The translations under genes and the position numbers were made by a program. Positions 43,021 through 51,189 of a DNA stretch of 64,000 nucleotides are shown piece by piece. Numbering within the stretch: the first letter of the stretch is position 1; the number at the start of each line of letters is the position of its first letter. The notes below the pieces were generated by a model. The model searched no databases, was not told the DNA's origin, and saw nothing but the letters and a program-made list of their open reading frames with translations. Origin of the DNA: Actinomadura sp. WMMA1423 (GTDB lineage: Bacteria; Actinomycetota; Actinomycetes; Streptosporangiales; Streptosporangiaceae); the NCBI RefSeq assembly GCF_006547145.1, contig NZ_CP041244.1:7192001-7256000 (forward strand), in the 5' to 3' direction.

Positions 43021-44457
43021 CTAGCTCGCCTTGGGCTCGCCGTCACGCTCGGTTAGCCCACGGCGGATGGCTCTTGCCTGCTGGATGCGGTTGCGGGCTT
43101 GTTCGGCCCAGAAGTGCTCGCCGTGCATGAGGCCGCTTCCGAGGTACTTCCATTGCCCAGTGGTCACGGTGGCGCGGTTGGGGTCGGGTTCGGGTCGGCC
43201 TTCGGCTTGGCGGGCTGTCTGGGTGGCGTGGTCGGCTCGGGCCTGGCGTAGCTCGGTGAGGGTGACCGAGTAGCGGCGGGACTTGGAGGAGAAGTGCCCG
43301 CCGTACCCCAGCATGTGAGCCCAGTTGCGTAGCCGTAGTTTCTGGTGCTCGGGCAGGTCAGCCAGGGCGAAGCACGTCCAGATCATGCGGCGCGCGTGCT
43401 CGGACACCTGCAACGAACTGATCTGGGTGGCGTAGCGGATGGGGCGGTCTACGGTGCCGGAGTCCTCGGCGCCTTTGGTGGCGTACTTGGCGATGTAGCG
43501 GGCTACGTGCTTGTCGGCGATGCCGTCCAGTGCGGCGGCTACCTGGATGGCCTGGGTGTCGAGTTGGCGGCCCCACCGCAGGACGAGCGGCGGGCTTGTC
43601 CCCTCCCGGTGCGGGGCCGGTACCTCGACCTGTGCGGCTGCGGCGCGGAGCGTGCGCTCAAGGAGTTCGGTGGTGGCCCATGGGGGCGGGGGCTGGTCGG
43701 GGCCGTCGGGTCCGTCCAATCGGACGACGGCGTGGAAGTGGATCAGGCCGCGCCGCTGGTACTCGATGACGCGGGCGTAGGAAAGGCGGGCCTGTTCGCG
43801 GAGGGCCTTGTGGGTGATGCCCAGCTCGGCCGTGATGAGCCGGGGGACGGTGAGGGTGAGGCGTCGCCACAGCTCGGGGGCGTGGGCGTTCCACAGCACG
43901 GCGGCGGGGTAGTCGTAGCAGTCGACGCAGATCGGTTGCCCTACCTGCGGATCGTCGGCCTGGTGCCGCGCACGGCACCCTTCGGGGCGGCCGTGCGAAC
44001 ACACGGGGTCGTCTCGGCGGGGTCGGCACAGCTGGGACTTCCCGGCCCTCTCCCGGTGGGCGTGGACGGCGCCGAACGAGGGGGCGGTGAGGGTGAGGAA
44101 CACGCGCGGGTGGTCGCTGACCTCCTCGGGGACGCCCTTGCCTCCGGTCAGTCCGGAGATGATCAGGTGGTAGGTGTCGTCCCGGTACACCTCGGCGCAC
44201 GCGGCGCAGCGGGACGCGCGCCGGTTCCCGCACGCGGTGATCAGGAACCCGGTCGGCTCGTCGGCGGTCGAGTAGGACTCGATCAACTCGCCGGTCTCGC
44301 CGTCCAGGGTGATCCGCTCGCCGCGTAGGCGTACGGGCTGTTCGCATCCGCCGGCGGACCGGATCATCTGGTGCCAGCGGTCGAAGTCAGGCATCGCCGC
44401 GCGCTGGACGGCGGCCGCCAGCTCGGGCGGTAGGTCGGGCATCTGCGGGCCGCTCAT
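43021..44457 (-). CDS. RepSA-like replication initiator (HUH type)
   Basis: 478 residues from ATG 44457. Cys-rich N-terminal part with paired Cys and His, then GLIHFHAVVRLDG with the H-x-H of HUH initiators, and ARYIAKYATKGAED with the likely nucleophilic Tyr. It resembles RepSA-type initiators of pSAM2-like actinomycete elements, which start rolling-circle replication after excision. The ATG overlaps the stop of the small upstream gene (ATGA). Its target origin should be on this element; the repeat regions at 41.4-41.7 or 45.0-45.1 kb are candidates. Confidence 0.85.
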   Translation of the reverse strand: MSGPQMPDLPPELAAAVQRAAMPDFDRWHQMIRSAGGCEQPVRLRGERITLDGETGELIESYSTADEPTGFLITACGNRRASRCAACAEVYRDDTYHLIISGLTGGKGVPEEVSDHPRVFLTLTAPSFGAVHAHRERAGKSQLCRPRRDDPVCSHGRPEGCRARHQADDPQVGQPICVDCYDYPAAVLWNAHAPELWRRLTLTVPRLITAELGITHKALREQARLSYARVIEYQRRGLIHFHAVVRLDGPDGPDQPPPPWATTELLERTLRAAAAQVEVPAPHREGTSPPLVLRWGRQLDTQAIQVAAALDGIADKHVARYIAKYATKGAEDSGTVDRPIRYATQISSLQVSEHARRMIWTCFALADLPEHQKLRLRNWAHMLGYGGHFSSKSRRYSVTLTELRQARADHATQTARQAEGRPEPDPNRATVTTGQWKYLGSGLMHGEHFWAEQARNRIQQARAIRRGLTERDGEPKAS

Positions 44458-44693
44458 GCCGCGTCCCGCAACGGCTCGGCGTCCTCTCGGGGCTTCTGCT
44501 CGGTCTCGTCGTGGGCGAGCAGCTTCACGCCGAAGATGGTTTCGATCTTGCTCCACTTGGCGTCTGACCAGTGCGGCGATTTGCTGGCCTGGCGCTTTCC
44601 CCATGCGACAGCTTCCGGGCTGGGCTTCAACCCGTGACTCCTCTCCCTGGCTACGGCTAGGGAGCACGCGACGATCTCCGGGACTGAAGACAC
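44454..44693 (-). CDS. Small protein upstream of and coupled to rep
   Basis: 79 residues from GTG 44693, ending in a four-base overlap with the rep start. Reads IVACSLAVARERSHGLKPSP, then GKRQASKSPHWSDAKWSKIE and TIFGVKLL. Positively charged and helical. Such small genes regularly precede RepSA-type initiators in actinomycete elements; role unknown, perhaps an accessory replication or excision factor. Confidence 0.65.
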   Translation of the reverse strand: MSSVPEIVACSLAVARERSHGLKPSPEAVAWGKRQASKSPHWSDAKWSKIETIFGVKLLAHDETEQKPREDAEPLRDAA

Positions 44694-45070
44694 AACGACC
44701 TGCGGGCAGGCTGACGCCTGCTCGTTCCGGTCCGTGCTTCGCGCGAGTGGCCTTCTTCATGTGCCGTGTTAGCCAGGGCTGTTCGTTTTAGGTAGCTATT
44801 CGCGGGACGAGTCCCGCCCGGGCGCGCACCCGGTCTTGCGTGCCAAGAGCCCACCTTGGCGATCTGTGTATTTAGTGTGTTTTGCGGCTTTCTGCGTTGT
44901 TCGAGGTCACCTCACGGGACCCCCGCGACGGGAGCCGACCCCGTCCGCCACTCGCCCGTCTCGGAGTCGCTGGATGCGGCTCCGGTCTCAACTGTGCCAC
45001 GCGCAACCGAAGATCAAACCTGCGAAACCCTCCTGCCCGTAGGGGTTTCGGGTGTGTGTGGTCGTTCGCT

Positions 45071-45110
45071 GGTGACCGTTGGCGTCCGCTGGCGTCCGTT
45101 GGCGTCTGGT
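45071..45110. repeat. Four 10-bp iteron-like direct repeats
   Basis: Consecutive units GGTGACCGTT, GGCGTCCGCT, GGCGTCCGTT and GGCGTCTGGT: three closely similar and one diverged, helically phased at ten bases. Candidate binding site for Rep or for a directionality factor. Confidence 0.55.
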
Positions 45111-45146
45111 CGCACGTGCCAGTAAGTGGCGCAGATCACATAGCAG

Positions 45147-45177
45147 AGGCCCCGGCTGGTCTTCGCCTCCGGGGCCT
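45147..45177 (-). terminator. Terminator of the serine recombinase gene
   Basis: Stem AGGCCCCGG / CCGGGGCCT with a 13-base loop, 15 bp beyond the recombinase stop. Confidence 0.7.
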
Positions 45178-45191
45178 TGTGCTGGGGACGG

Positions 45192-46700
45192 TCAGTCCTC
45201 GCGCCATACCGGCTCAAGCAAGTCGGGGTTGAACGGGCGTCGCCCCTTTCCTGCTGGGTGGACGATCACGGCATGAAGGGCCTCGCGGATGTAGGTCCGC
45301 TTCTGGGACACGTCCAACCGGTCGTCGTCCGTGTCGGAGTACCAGCGGCGGCGGATGTCGGTCACGTCCTGGACGGCGCGTTGGGCGGCAAGGGAGTGCT
45401 GTTCGCGTTCGGCCCGTAGCCGGTGGATCTCGGGCTCAAGCCGTTCGACCTCGCCGAAGAAGAGGCTGTTGGAGATCTTGTGCGCGGCGAACCGCTGGCG
45501 AAGCTCCTTCATCTGCTCAAGCTTCTGCTCCAACTCGTGTTCTCCTAGCCACGGGCCCATGCCCGGCGAACGGACGTTCCGCTCCTCCAACTTGGCGAGA
45601 ACGGCCTCCGAGATGAACTCGTCAGCGAGGTCGCCTCGCCGCGTGAGGCGTCCGCATCCCCCAAGGGATGGCGAGATGCAGGCGTACCTGTGCCAACCTG
45701 CTGACTTGACGAAGCCTGCGCGGAGGCCCTTGCCGCACATCGTGCCGTCCGCCAAGATCACCCCGCATCGCAGGATGCCGCTGAGGAGATACGAGTGTTC
45801 GCGGTGGTCCTGGGGGAGGGCGCCTAGGACCGTGCCGTCCTGGCGCACCTCCTTGCCCCGCCTGTTGGCGAAGAGGGCGTGAATCGCTCGCCACTGGTCG
45901 GGCGTGATGATCGGCTCCCACTGACCCGCTACCGGTTCGCCGCGCTCGTCGGTGATCAACTCGCCCCTGATCATGCGGAAGCCGCATAGGCGCGGGTTGA
46001 CCAGTGCGCGAGACAGCGATCGATGAACCCAGACGTTCCCGCGCGGGGTCTTGATGCCCTTGCGGTTCCACTCGGTGCAGATCCCGCTGACCGATCCTCC
46101 TGCCAAGACTCGCTCGACGGCCTGACGCATCAGGGGCGCTTCGATCGGGTGGAGGGTCTTCCGGTCGTCCTGCCAACCGAACGGGCGGCCTCCCGACGTG
46201 AGAGCTCCCTCGTTGGCGCGGGCCCGATGCCAGTCGCGTACTCGGCGGCGGGTCTTCTTGACCTCCATCCGGGAGATCACCGCGCCCATGAGTCCCATGC
46301 TCTCGACGTCTTCGCTGTAGAGGTCCTTGAAGCCTCGCTTGTCGGCGTAGACCCTGCCCTCCTCGTAGGTGAGGGCGTCAACGAAGCGCTCGTAGTCTCC
46401 GGGCCTGCGGATGAGACGGTCGTCGGCGGTGACGATGCAGCCCATGACCGGCGTCCCGTCCGGGAGCCTGCCCTCGCGGATGACGCGAAGCATGGCCTCG
46501 AACTCCTCGCGCACGACCCCGTCCTTCATCGCGGACTTGTCGTTGTCCGAGAACCTGCCAACGATCTTGCAGCCGAGCCGGGCGGCCGTCTGCTCGTTGG
46601 CCTTCTTCTGGTCGTTGACGGTGTGCTCGTCCTTCGTCTTGTCGGCGCTGGCACGGGCGTAGTCCACTACGGGAATCAGGTCACTCTCGGTCATCGCCAC
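45192..46700 (-). CDS. Large serine recombinase (integrase of the element)
   Basis: 502 residues. Site-specific recombinase that joins attP and attB by a double-strand-break and 180-degree rotation mechanism. The resolvase domain at about 8-155 has VVDYARASADK with the catalytic Ser, GCIVTADDRLIRRPGDYERF and the DRL/R motif. Then a recombinase domain (TSGGRPFGWQDDRKTLHPIE, GNVWVHRSLSRALVNPRLCG), a zinc ribbon (LRCGVILADGTMCGKGL and ISPSLGGCGRL) and a C-terminal coiled coil (EHELEQKLEQMKELRQRF). GTG 46700 or ATG 46694 is the start; the gene begins 30 bp from attR. It is the obvious agent of insertion in xth. Confidence 0.95.
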   Translation of the reverse strand: MAMTESDLIPVVDYARASADKTKDEHTVNDQKKANEQTAARLGCKIVGRFSDNDKSAMKDGVVREEFEAMLRVIREGRLPDGTPVMGCIVTADDRLIRRPGDYERFVDALTYEEGRVYADKRGFKDLYSEDVESMGLMGAVISRMEVKKTRRRVRDWHRARANEGALTSGGRPFGWQDDRKTLHPIEAPLMRQAVERVLAGGSVSGICTEWNRKGIKTPRGNVWVHRSLSRALVNPRLCGFRMIRGELITDERGEPVAGQWEPIITPDQWRAIHALFANRRGKEVRQDGTVLGALPQDHREHSYLLSGILRCGVILADGTMCGKGLRAGFVKSAGWHRYACISPSLGGCGRLTRRGDLADEFISEAVLAKLEERNVRSPGMGPWLGEHELEQKLEQMKELRQRFAAHKISNSLFFGEVERLEPEIHRLRAEREQHSLAAQRAVQDVTDIRRRWYSDTDDDRLDVSQKRTYIREALHAVIVHPAGKGRRPFNPDLLEPVWRED

Positions 46701-46711
46701 AGGAGCCTCTC

Positions 46712-46739
46712 TAAAGGTGCATGAGGATACCTACTGGGA
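46712..46739 (+). other. attR of the serine-recombinase element
   Basis: CTAAAGGTGCATGAGGATAC followed by C and the shared core TACTGGGA (46732-46739), then native xth sequence TTACCGGGCGGGGG. AAAGGTGCAT is the inverted partner of ATGCACCTTT at attL. Crossover dinucleotide GA at 46738-46739. Confidence 0.8.
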
Positions 46740-46902
46740 TTACCGGGCGGGGGCGTTCCACAAGGACATGGGCATGCGCATCGACCTGTTCTACGCGAGC
46801 CAGGACGTCGCCGGGCGGGTCGGCTCCGCCTACGTCGACCGCGAGGCCCGCAAGGGCAAGGGCCCGTCCGATCACGCGCCGGTCGTCGTCGACATCGACT
46901 GA
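46732..46902 (+). pseudogene. xth: Exonuclease III, 3' part
   Basis: Continues the interrupted gene: TYWDYRAGAFHKDMGMRIDL, FYASQDVAGRVGSAYVDREA and GPSDHAPVVVDID-stop. It holds the catalytic SDHAP His of the Xth/APE1 fold. No start of its own except a chance GTG inside the element at 46717, so it is not expected to give an active protein. Confidence 0.9.
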
Positions 46903-47480
46903 TCGTCGCGGCGGGCGAGGAAGCGGCGCTTGCCGGCGTCGTCGGACTGGTCGAGGACGGTGAAGCCGTCCGGCAGCAGGGAGGCGGGCTCACCGGGCCG
47001 CAGGCACCATTCGGAGGGCAGGCGCGGGCGGTCGCGCCGGGCGGCCTCGGTGAACGCCTCCCAGGCCAGCAGGCCGCCGGGCAGGACGGCCCCGGCCGCG
47101 CGCTCGAAGACGGTGCGGTCCCAGAAGCCGGTGCACAGGACGAGCGCGTAGCGGGCCGCTCCGGGCCGCCATGCGCCGAGGTCGGCCTGGACGAGCGTGA
47201 CCAGCGGTCCGAGCCCGCGGCGCCGCGCCTCCGCGCCGAGCCGGCCGAGGGCGATCTCGGAGATGTCCACGGCCGTGACGGCGCGGCCCGTCCAGGCGGC
47301 CAGCAGGGCGCTGCCGGACGGCCCGGACGCGAGGTCGAGCACCCCGCCGTCGGGCATCCCGAGCGACAGCGCGCGCTCCGCCAGCGGGTGGGCCCGCGAG
47401 GGCCCGGACGCGTCCGCGTACTTCTCGTTCCACCGGATCCTGTCCGGATGCTCCGCTAACCCCGCAGGCACGTCCTCCAT
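46872..47480 (-). CDS. Class I SAM-dependent methyltransferase
   Basis: 202 residues. Rossmann-type methyltransferase: GGVLDLASGPSGSALLAAW is motif I (SAM loop), VTAVDISEIALGRL motif II, LVTLVQADLGAW motif III and AARYALVLCTGFWD motif IV. VLPGGLLAWEAFTEA follows. DLASGPSGSAL replaces the usual D-x-G-x-G-x-G, a mild deviation. Substrate unknown. Its 3' end overlaps the end of xth by 31 bases, tail to tail. Confidence 0.85.
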   Translation of the reverse strand: MEDVPAGLAEHPDRIRWNEKYADASGPSRAHPLAERALSLGMPDGGVLDLASGPSGSALLAAWTGRAVTAVDISEIALGRLGAEARRRGLGPLVTLVQADLGAWRPGAARYALVLCTGFWDRTVFERAAGAVLPGGLLAWEAFTEAARRDRPRLPSEWCLRPGEPASLLPDGFTVLDQSDDAGKRRFLARRDDQSMSTTTGA

Positions 47481-47490
47481 GGGGACGACT

Positions 47491-48252
47491 CTAACGGCGC
47501 TCCGCGATCAAGAGCATGAACATGGCGGTCGGGAAGCCCTTGCGCCACCAGGGGTCGTCGCGGAGCTGCTCCTCCGTCGGATGCGGCTCGCGCAGGTCGG
47601 CGATGACGAAACCGGCGTCTCGGAGCGTTCCAGCGTAGTACTCCAGCGGCCGGAGCCAGCTTGTGATCATCGAAGGGGATTCCAGGCCGTCCACCATGAA
47701 CCGCTGGTCGATCCCGCGCGCGGCGAAGTACCGCGACGCCGGGACGCTGTTCGCCGCGCCCTGCTCGGCGTTCTCCACGTAGAAGCAGGGGTGCAGGGTC
47801 AGCAGGACCAGCCGCCCGCCGCTCTTCAGGACGCGCGAGAACTCGCCGATGGCGCGGGTCGGGTCCTGGAGGTGGCTGAACAGGTGGTTGCACAGGACGA
47901 GGTCGAAGAGGTCGTCCTCCAGCGGCAGGTCCTCGACGCTGGCGCGGGTGAACGTGGTGCCCCCGTCGGACGCCGGGTGCGAGGAGGCCGCGTCGATCAG
48001 GCCCTGCGCCGCGTCGACCCCCGTGACCTCGGCCCCCATGGAGGCGAGCTTGCGGGACAGGTAGCCCTCGCCGCAGCCCGCGTCCAGGACGCGGCGGCCC
48101 GCGCAGTCGCCGACGGCCTCCAGGACGGCGGCGTCGGTCAGCTCGGTCCGGTAGCGGTCGCGGCGCTCCCTGATGATCCTGACCCAGTAGTCCGCGTTCG
48201 CCTCCCAGCGCGCACGCGTCAGTTTCGCGATGGCTTGCGCCGTGTCCTCCAC
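47491..48252 (-). CDS. Class I SAM-dependent methyltransferase (UbiE/COQ5-like)
   Basis: 253 residues if GTG 48252 is used (GGGGAG lies just upstream); TTG 48270 is an alternative. Motif I RRVLDAGCGEGYLSRKLA, VTGVDAAQGLIDAA, TRASVEDLPLEDDLFDLVLC and LKSGGRLVLLTLHPCF mark a canonical methyltransferase. The last third (SMITSWLRPLEYYAGTLRDA, GFVIADLREPHPTEEQLRDD) suits a small-molecule substrate. It follows the HTH-type gene by about 25 bp on the same strand, so the two are probably co-transcribed. Confidence 0.88.
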   Translation of the reverse strand: MEDTAQAIAKLTRARWEANADYWVRIIRERRDRYRTELTDAAVLEAVGDCAGRRVLDAGCGEGYLSRKLASMGAEVTGVDAAQGLIDAASSHPASDGGTTFTRASVEDLPLEDDLFDLVLCNHLFSHLQDPTRAIGEFSRVLKSGGRLVLLTLHPCFYVENAEQGAANSVPASRYFAARGIDQRFMVDGLESPSMITSWLRPLEYYAGTLRDAGFVIADLREPHPTEEQLRDDPWWRKGFPTAMFMLLIAERR

Positions 48253-48278
48253 CGGCTCCCCATTCTTCAAGGCCTGGT

Positions 48279-49328
48279 TCAGGCGAGGCCCTTGAGCCGC
48301 CGTACCAGCATGTTGCAGGTCTGTCTGATCCTTCTGTCCGCGCAGTCGACCACGCGCAGTTCCAGCGCCTGGACCAACTCGGGGATCTTGCCGCCGAACG
48401 CAGGGTCGCGCCGCAGCGCCAGCGGAATGTACGTCGACACCAGGTAGTAGAGGTAGGCGTCGTTGTAGACCGCGATCTCGCGGAGCACCTCGACGGCCGT
48501 GTTCCGCAGCGACAGGGAGCTCGGGAGGGCGAAATCGCTGCTGATCCGGCCGTCCCTGGTGTAGGTGGGGAACGACCATTCCTCGAGGGCCGCGTAGACG
48601 GGCGTCGCGTCGAGTTCCTTGCGGTAGCGCTCGGCGAGGTCGAAGTCGTTGGAGCTGATCAGGGAGCCCATCACCACGCCGCGCATCATGAAGGCGGCCT
48701 GGCGGCCGGGCACCTCGAAGCCGAGGTCGGCCTCCAGTTCCCCTGTCACCTTGCTGACCTGGTGCGTGAGGATGTTGAGCGCGAGGATCGAGTGGAACGA
48801 GTAGGTCTTGCGGTTCAGTCTGGGCGCCAGGTCGACGGACGAGTCGTAGAGCTTCTGGGGGTCGTCCAGAAGGCCCTCGTCGGGCGTGGTGGAGTAGAGC
48901 GCCTCCAGCGCGGTGTCCTGCTCGCGCCCCCAGAAGCGGGCGATGAACGAGGACGTCTTCTGCGTCGCCTGGCCGCGCATGATGTGCAGGCCGGCCTCCA
49001 GCGCGTTCAGCAGGTGCGGCTGCGCGACGGACGACTTCTCCAGGGCCCGCAGGTTCACGGTGAGGCCTTCGCCGTGCAGGTCGGCCACGAGTTCGTCGCG
49101 CCTTTTGCGGAGGGCGTGCGCCATGGAGTACTCGGCGATTCCCGGCACGGACGACATGAGGCTCTGCAGCGACCGCCCGCTGATCCGGTCGAGCCATTCG
49201 ACGTTGTCCCACAACCGGAAGATCGTGCTCTCGTCGAGCCCGGAGAAGGCCGCCACGTCGGACATGTTGAGGCCCATGTCCTTGGTGATGTCGGAGAGGG
49301 ACTTCGGCTCGCCGCCCGCTGTCATCAT
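48279..49328 (-). CDS. Putative DNA-binding protein with N-terminal HTH, unknown function
   Basis: 349 residues from ATG 49328 (tandem ATG at 49325). The N-terminus KSLSDITKDMGLNMSDVAAF, then SGLDESTIFRLWDNVEWLD, has the shape of a helix-turn-helix. The remaining 280 residues are helical (KTYSFHSILALNILTHQVSK, VGxI-like and YLYYLVSTYIPLALRR stretches) with no family I can name. It lies upstream of a methyltransferase gene, possibly as its regulator. Regulation of the pair by a small molecule is plausible but unsupported. Confidence 0.55.
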   Translation of the reverse strand: MMTAGGEPKSLSDITKDMGLNMSDVAAFSGLDESTIFRLWDNVEWLDRISGRSLQSLMSSVPGIAEYSMAHALRKRRDELVADLHGEGLTVNLRALEKSSVAQPHLLNALEAGLHIMRGQATQKTSSFIARFWGREQDTALEALYSTTPDEGLLDDPQKLYDSSVDLAPRLNRKTYSFHSILALNILTHQVSKVTGELEADLGFEVPGRQAAFMMRGVVMGSLISSNDFDLAERYRKELDATPVYAALEEWSFPTYTRDGRISSDFALPSSLSLRNTAVEVLREIAVYNDAYLYYLVSTYIPLALRRDPAFGGKIPELVQALELRVVDCADRRIRQTCNMLVRRLKGLA

Positions 49329-49431
49329 TCGCCTTAGATGTGGCAGTTGCTGGCGCTTCGATCGTAGCGAAGCGCCGCGCGGCCGGGACGGGTGATCGAC
49401 AGATATGTCCGTCCTGCCGCAGGTGCCGGCG

Positions 49432-49455
49432 GGTGCCCCACCTCTGGTGGGCACC
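49432..49455 (-). terminator. Hairpin after the SAV2177-type methyltransferase gene
   Basis: Stem GGTGCCCCACC / GGTGGGCACC with a 3-base loop and one bulge, 38 bp past the stop at 49493. The T run follows on the plus strand, so strand assignment is uncertain. Confidence 0.5.
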
Positions 49456-49492
49456 GCTTTTCTCGTGCGGACCGCGGAGCGCATTCGGCAGG

Positions 49493-50329
49493 TCACCCCG
49501 GGACGCGCCCGACGCAGCCGATGAGCGGCAGGGGGCGCGGGTCGCGCCGGGGGGCCGGCGCCGGAAGCCGGGCCGGGTAGGGGTCGAGCATCCGCAGGCT
49601 CGCGCCGATGCGGGCGATCTCGTCCATGCTCCGCGGCCGGAACGCCGCGTCGACCCCCTCGCACGGGCCGGAGACGGCGTCCAGCTCCGGCGAGCGCTCG
49701 GCATGGCTGATCACCACGTGGCTGCCGGGGGCGAGGCCGGAGACCAGCGCGGCGACGATGCCCGCCGGGTCGTCCTCGTCGGCGACGAAGTCCAGGACGC
49801 CGAGCAGGAACACCCCGACGGGCTCGGAGAAGTCGATCAGGCGGCCCAGCGCGGGGTCGGCGAGCAGCGCGCGCGGGGCGCGGACGTCCCCGGCGAAGGC
49901 GCCGGTGCCGTCGTCCACGGCGAGCAGGGCCCGCGCGTGCGTGAGCACCATCGCGTCGTTGTCGACGTAGGCGACCCGGCAGGCGGGGTCGGTCCTGCGG
50001 ACGAGGTCGCCGAGGTTCTCGGCGGCGGGCAGCCCGCAGCCGATGTCGATGAACTGCCGGAGCCCGGCCTCCCTGGCGAGCAGTGCCGCGGCCTGGTCCA
50101 GGAAGCCCCTGTTCGCCTGGACGAGCCGCAGCACCACCGGGCAGCTGCGCAGCGCACGCTCGGCGGACTCGCGGTCAGCGGCGTAGTTGTCCTTGCCGCC
50201 GAGGAGGTAGTTGCACATGCGGGCGACGCTGGCGGACGACGTGCTGAGCGGGAGCCCGCCCCCCGGAGGGGACGGCTCGGCCCAGAGGGTCGGTCGCAGC
50301 GCCGCCCCGGGGGTCACGGCAGCCGCCAT
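49493..50329 (-). CDS. SAV2177/DUF574-type SAM-dependent methyltransferase
   Basis: 278 residues. This actinobacterial family has a Rossmann core: SVARMCNYLLGGKDNYAADR is the hallmark N-terminal segment, FIDIGCGLPAAENL motif I, ACRVAYVDNDAMVLTHARAL motif II, and FSEPVGVFLLGVLDFV a later strand. Function is largely unknown. The start overlaps the preceding anti-sigma-like ATPase gene by 16 bases. Pairing with an RsbW-like kinase is frequent in streptomycete and actinomadura genomes (recalled). Confidence 0.9.
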   Translation of the reverse strand: MAAAVTPGAALRPTLWAEPSPPGGGLPLSTSSASVARMCNYLLGGKDNYAADRESAERALRSCPVVLRLVQANRGFLDQAAALLAREAGLRQFIDIGCGLPAAENLGDLVRRTDPACRVAYVDNDAMVLTHARALLAVDDGTGAFAGDVRAPRALLADPALGRLIDFSEPVGVFLLGVLDFVADEDDPAGIVAALVSGLAPGSHVVISHAERSPELDAVSGPCEGVDAAFRPRSMDEIARIGASLRMLDPYPARLPAPAPRRDPRPLPLIGCVGRVPG

Positions 50330-50883
50330 CCGTCCCGGATGCCGATCCCGAACCAGAAGGTGGAGGCCCCGTTCCTGCCCCGGGAGGTGCCGTAGTCGGT
50401 CGCGAGCGCCTTGATCAGGGACATCCCGCGGCCGCTCGTGGGCAGCGCGTCGTCCGGCTGCCGGGGCTGCGCCGGGGAGGCGGCACCGCCGTCGGTGACC
50501 TCGACCCGGACGTACCGGTCGACGTGCAGCACCGTCAGCGTGATCGTCCCGTCCCGGCGCGGCCGCGCGTGCAGCACCGAGTTGGTCATGGCCTCGCTGG
50601 TCAGCAGTTCCAGGTCGCCGAGCTCGGACCGGTCGGCGCCGAAGTGCTGGCCGACCAGCTCGCGGACGTAGGAGCGGCCGAGTCGCACGGCGGGCGGCGT
50701 GGCGGCGAGGTCGATCTCGCCGATCAGGCGCCCGGAGGACTTGCCGTTGCTGTTCCAGGCGGTCGGGATCCCGACTTCCAGCGATGGAGCGGGAGCGGGC
50801 ACGAGCACGGGCCCTGACCATGTGTCTGATGCGTTCATGGCGGCGGTGGCTTCACGTCTCCGTGTCGGGCTGTAAGCGAACAT
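50314..50883 (-). CDS. RsbW/SpoIIAB-like histidine-kinase-fold ATPase
   Basis: 189 residues from ATG 50883 (GAGAAG ahead); ATG 50838 is also possible. The GHKL ATPase motifs are present: N box LELLTSEAMTNSVLHARP, G1 VRVEVTDGGAASP and G2 TSGRGMSLIKALATDYG. Such proteins act as anti-sigma factors or serine kinases of anti-anti-sigma proteins, or as free regulators next to SAV2177-type methyltransferases. No partner sigma factor is adjacent. Cytoplasmic. Confidence 0.88.
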   Translation of the reverse strand: MFAYSPTRRREATAAMNASDTWSGPVLVPAPAPSLEVGIPTAWNSNGKSSGRLIGEIDLAATPPAVRLGRSYVRELVGQHFGADRSELGDLELLTSEAMTNSVLHARPRRDGTITLTVLHVDRYVRVEVTDGGAASPAQPRQPDDALPTSGRGMSLIKALATDYGTSRGRNGASTFWFGIGIRDGWRLP

Positions 50884-51189
50884 GTGCTTCTCGGCCAAGT
50901 CAGTCGCGGACGTGGAAGTGAGACAACACACACTCTTACGCAGCCCCCGGGGGCCGGTCACCAACGCTTGCGCGCGTGCAAGGGCCCTGCCGCACCCTGG
51001 GACGTGTCACGCGCCGTCCATGATCCGCCACATGGCGGCGCCTTACGGGCCGTGTCAGGGAGGCGGCGGCGCCCGGAAAACCCGGATCAACCGCCCGGCC
51101 TGCGCCCCCAGGCGGAGATCAGCGGACCCGTGGTGAGGTCGAACGGCCCCTCGGGCGGGTCGTCGCGCACTTTCGGGGACTCCCCGTCC
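50884..51189. other. Non-coding stretch of about 300 bp
   Basis: Separates the ATPase gene start from the hsdS stop. No coding signal that I trust; promoter of the ATPase gene expected here. Confidence 0.4.

Larger units (their letters stand above)
44694..45191. other. Non-coding region between rep operon and recombinase gene
   Basis: About 500 bp with no gene that I trust. It holds the rep-operon promoter, a hairpin at 45023-45050 (CGAAACCCT...AGGGGTTTCG), iteron-like repeats and the recombinase terminator. Confidence 0.5.
39169..46738. mobile_element. Serine-recombinase integrative element of about 7.57 kb in xth
   Basis: Bounded by attL and attR, with the serine recombinase gene adjoining attR. 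Contents: XRE/TPR regulator, two small ORFs, an origin-like repeat region, a lower-GC membrane protein, a RepSA-like HUH initiator with a small upstream gene, and the recombinase. This is an actinomycete integrative element reduced to integration and replication functions; no FtsK/Tra-type translocase, spread gene or obvious tyrosine integrase is present. It splits the exonuclease III gene in the codons for YWDYRAG. Confidence 0.85.
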
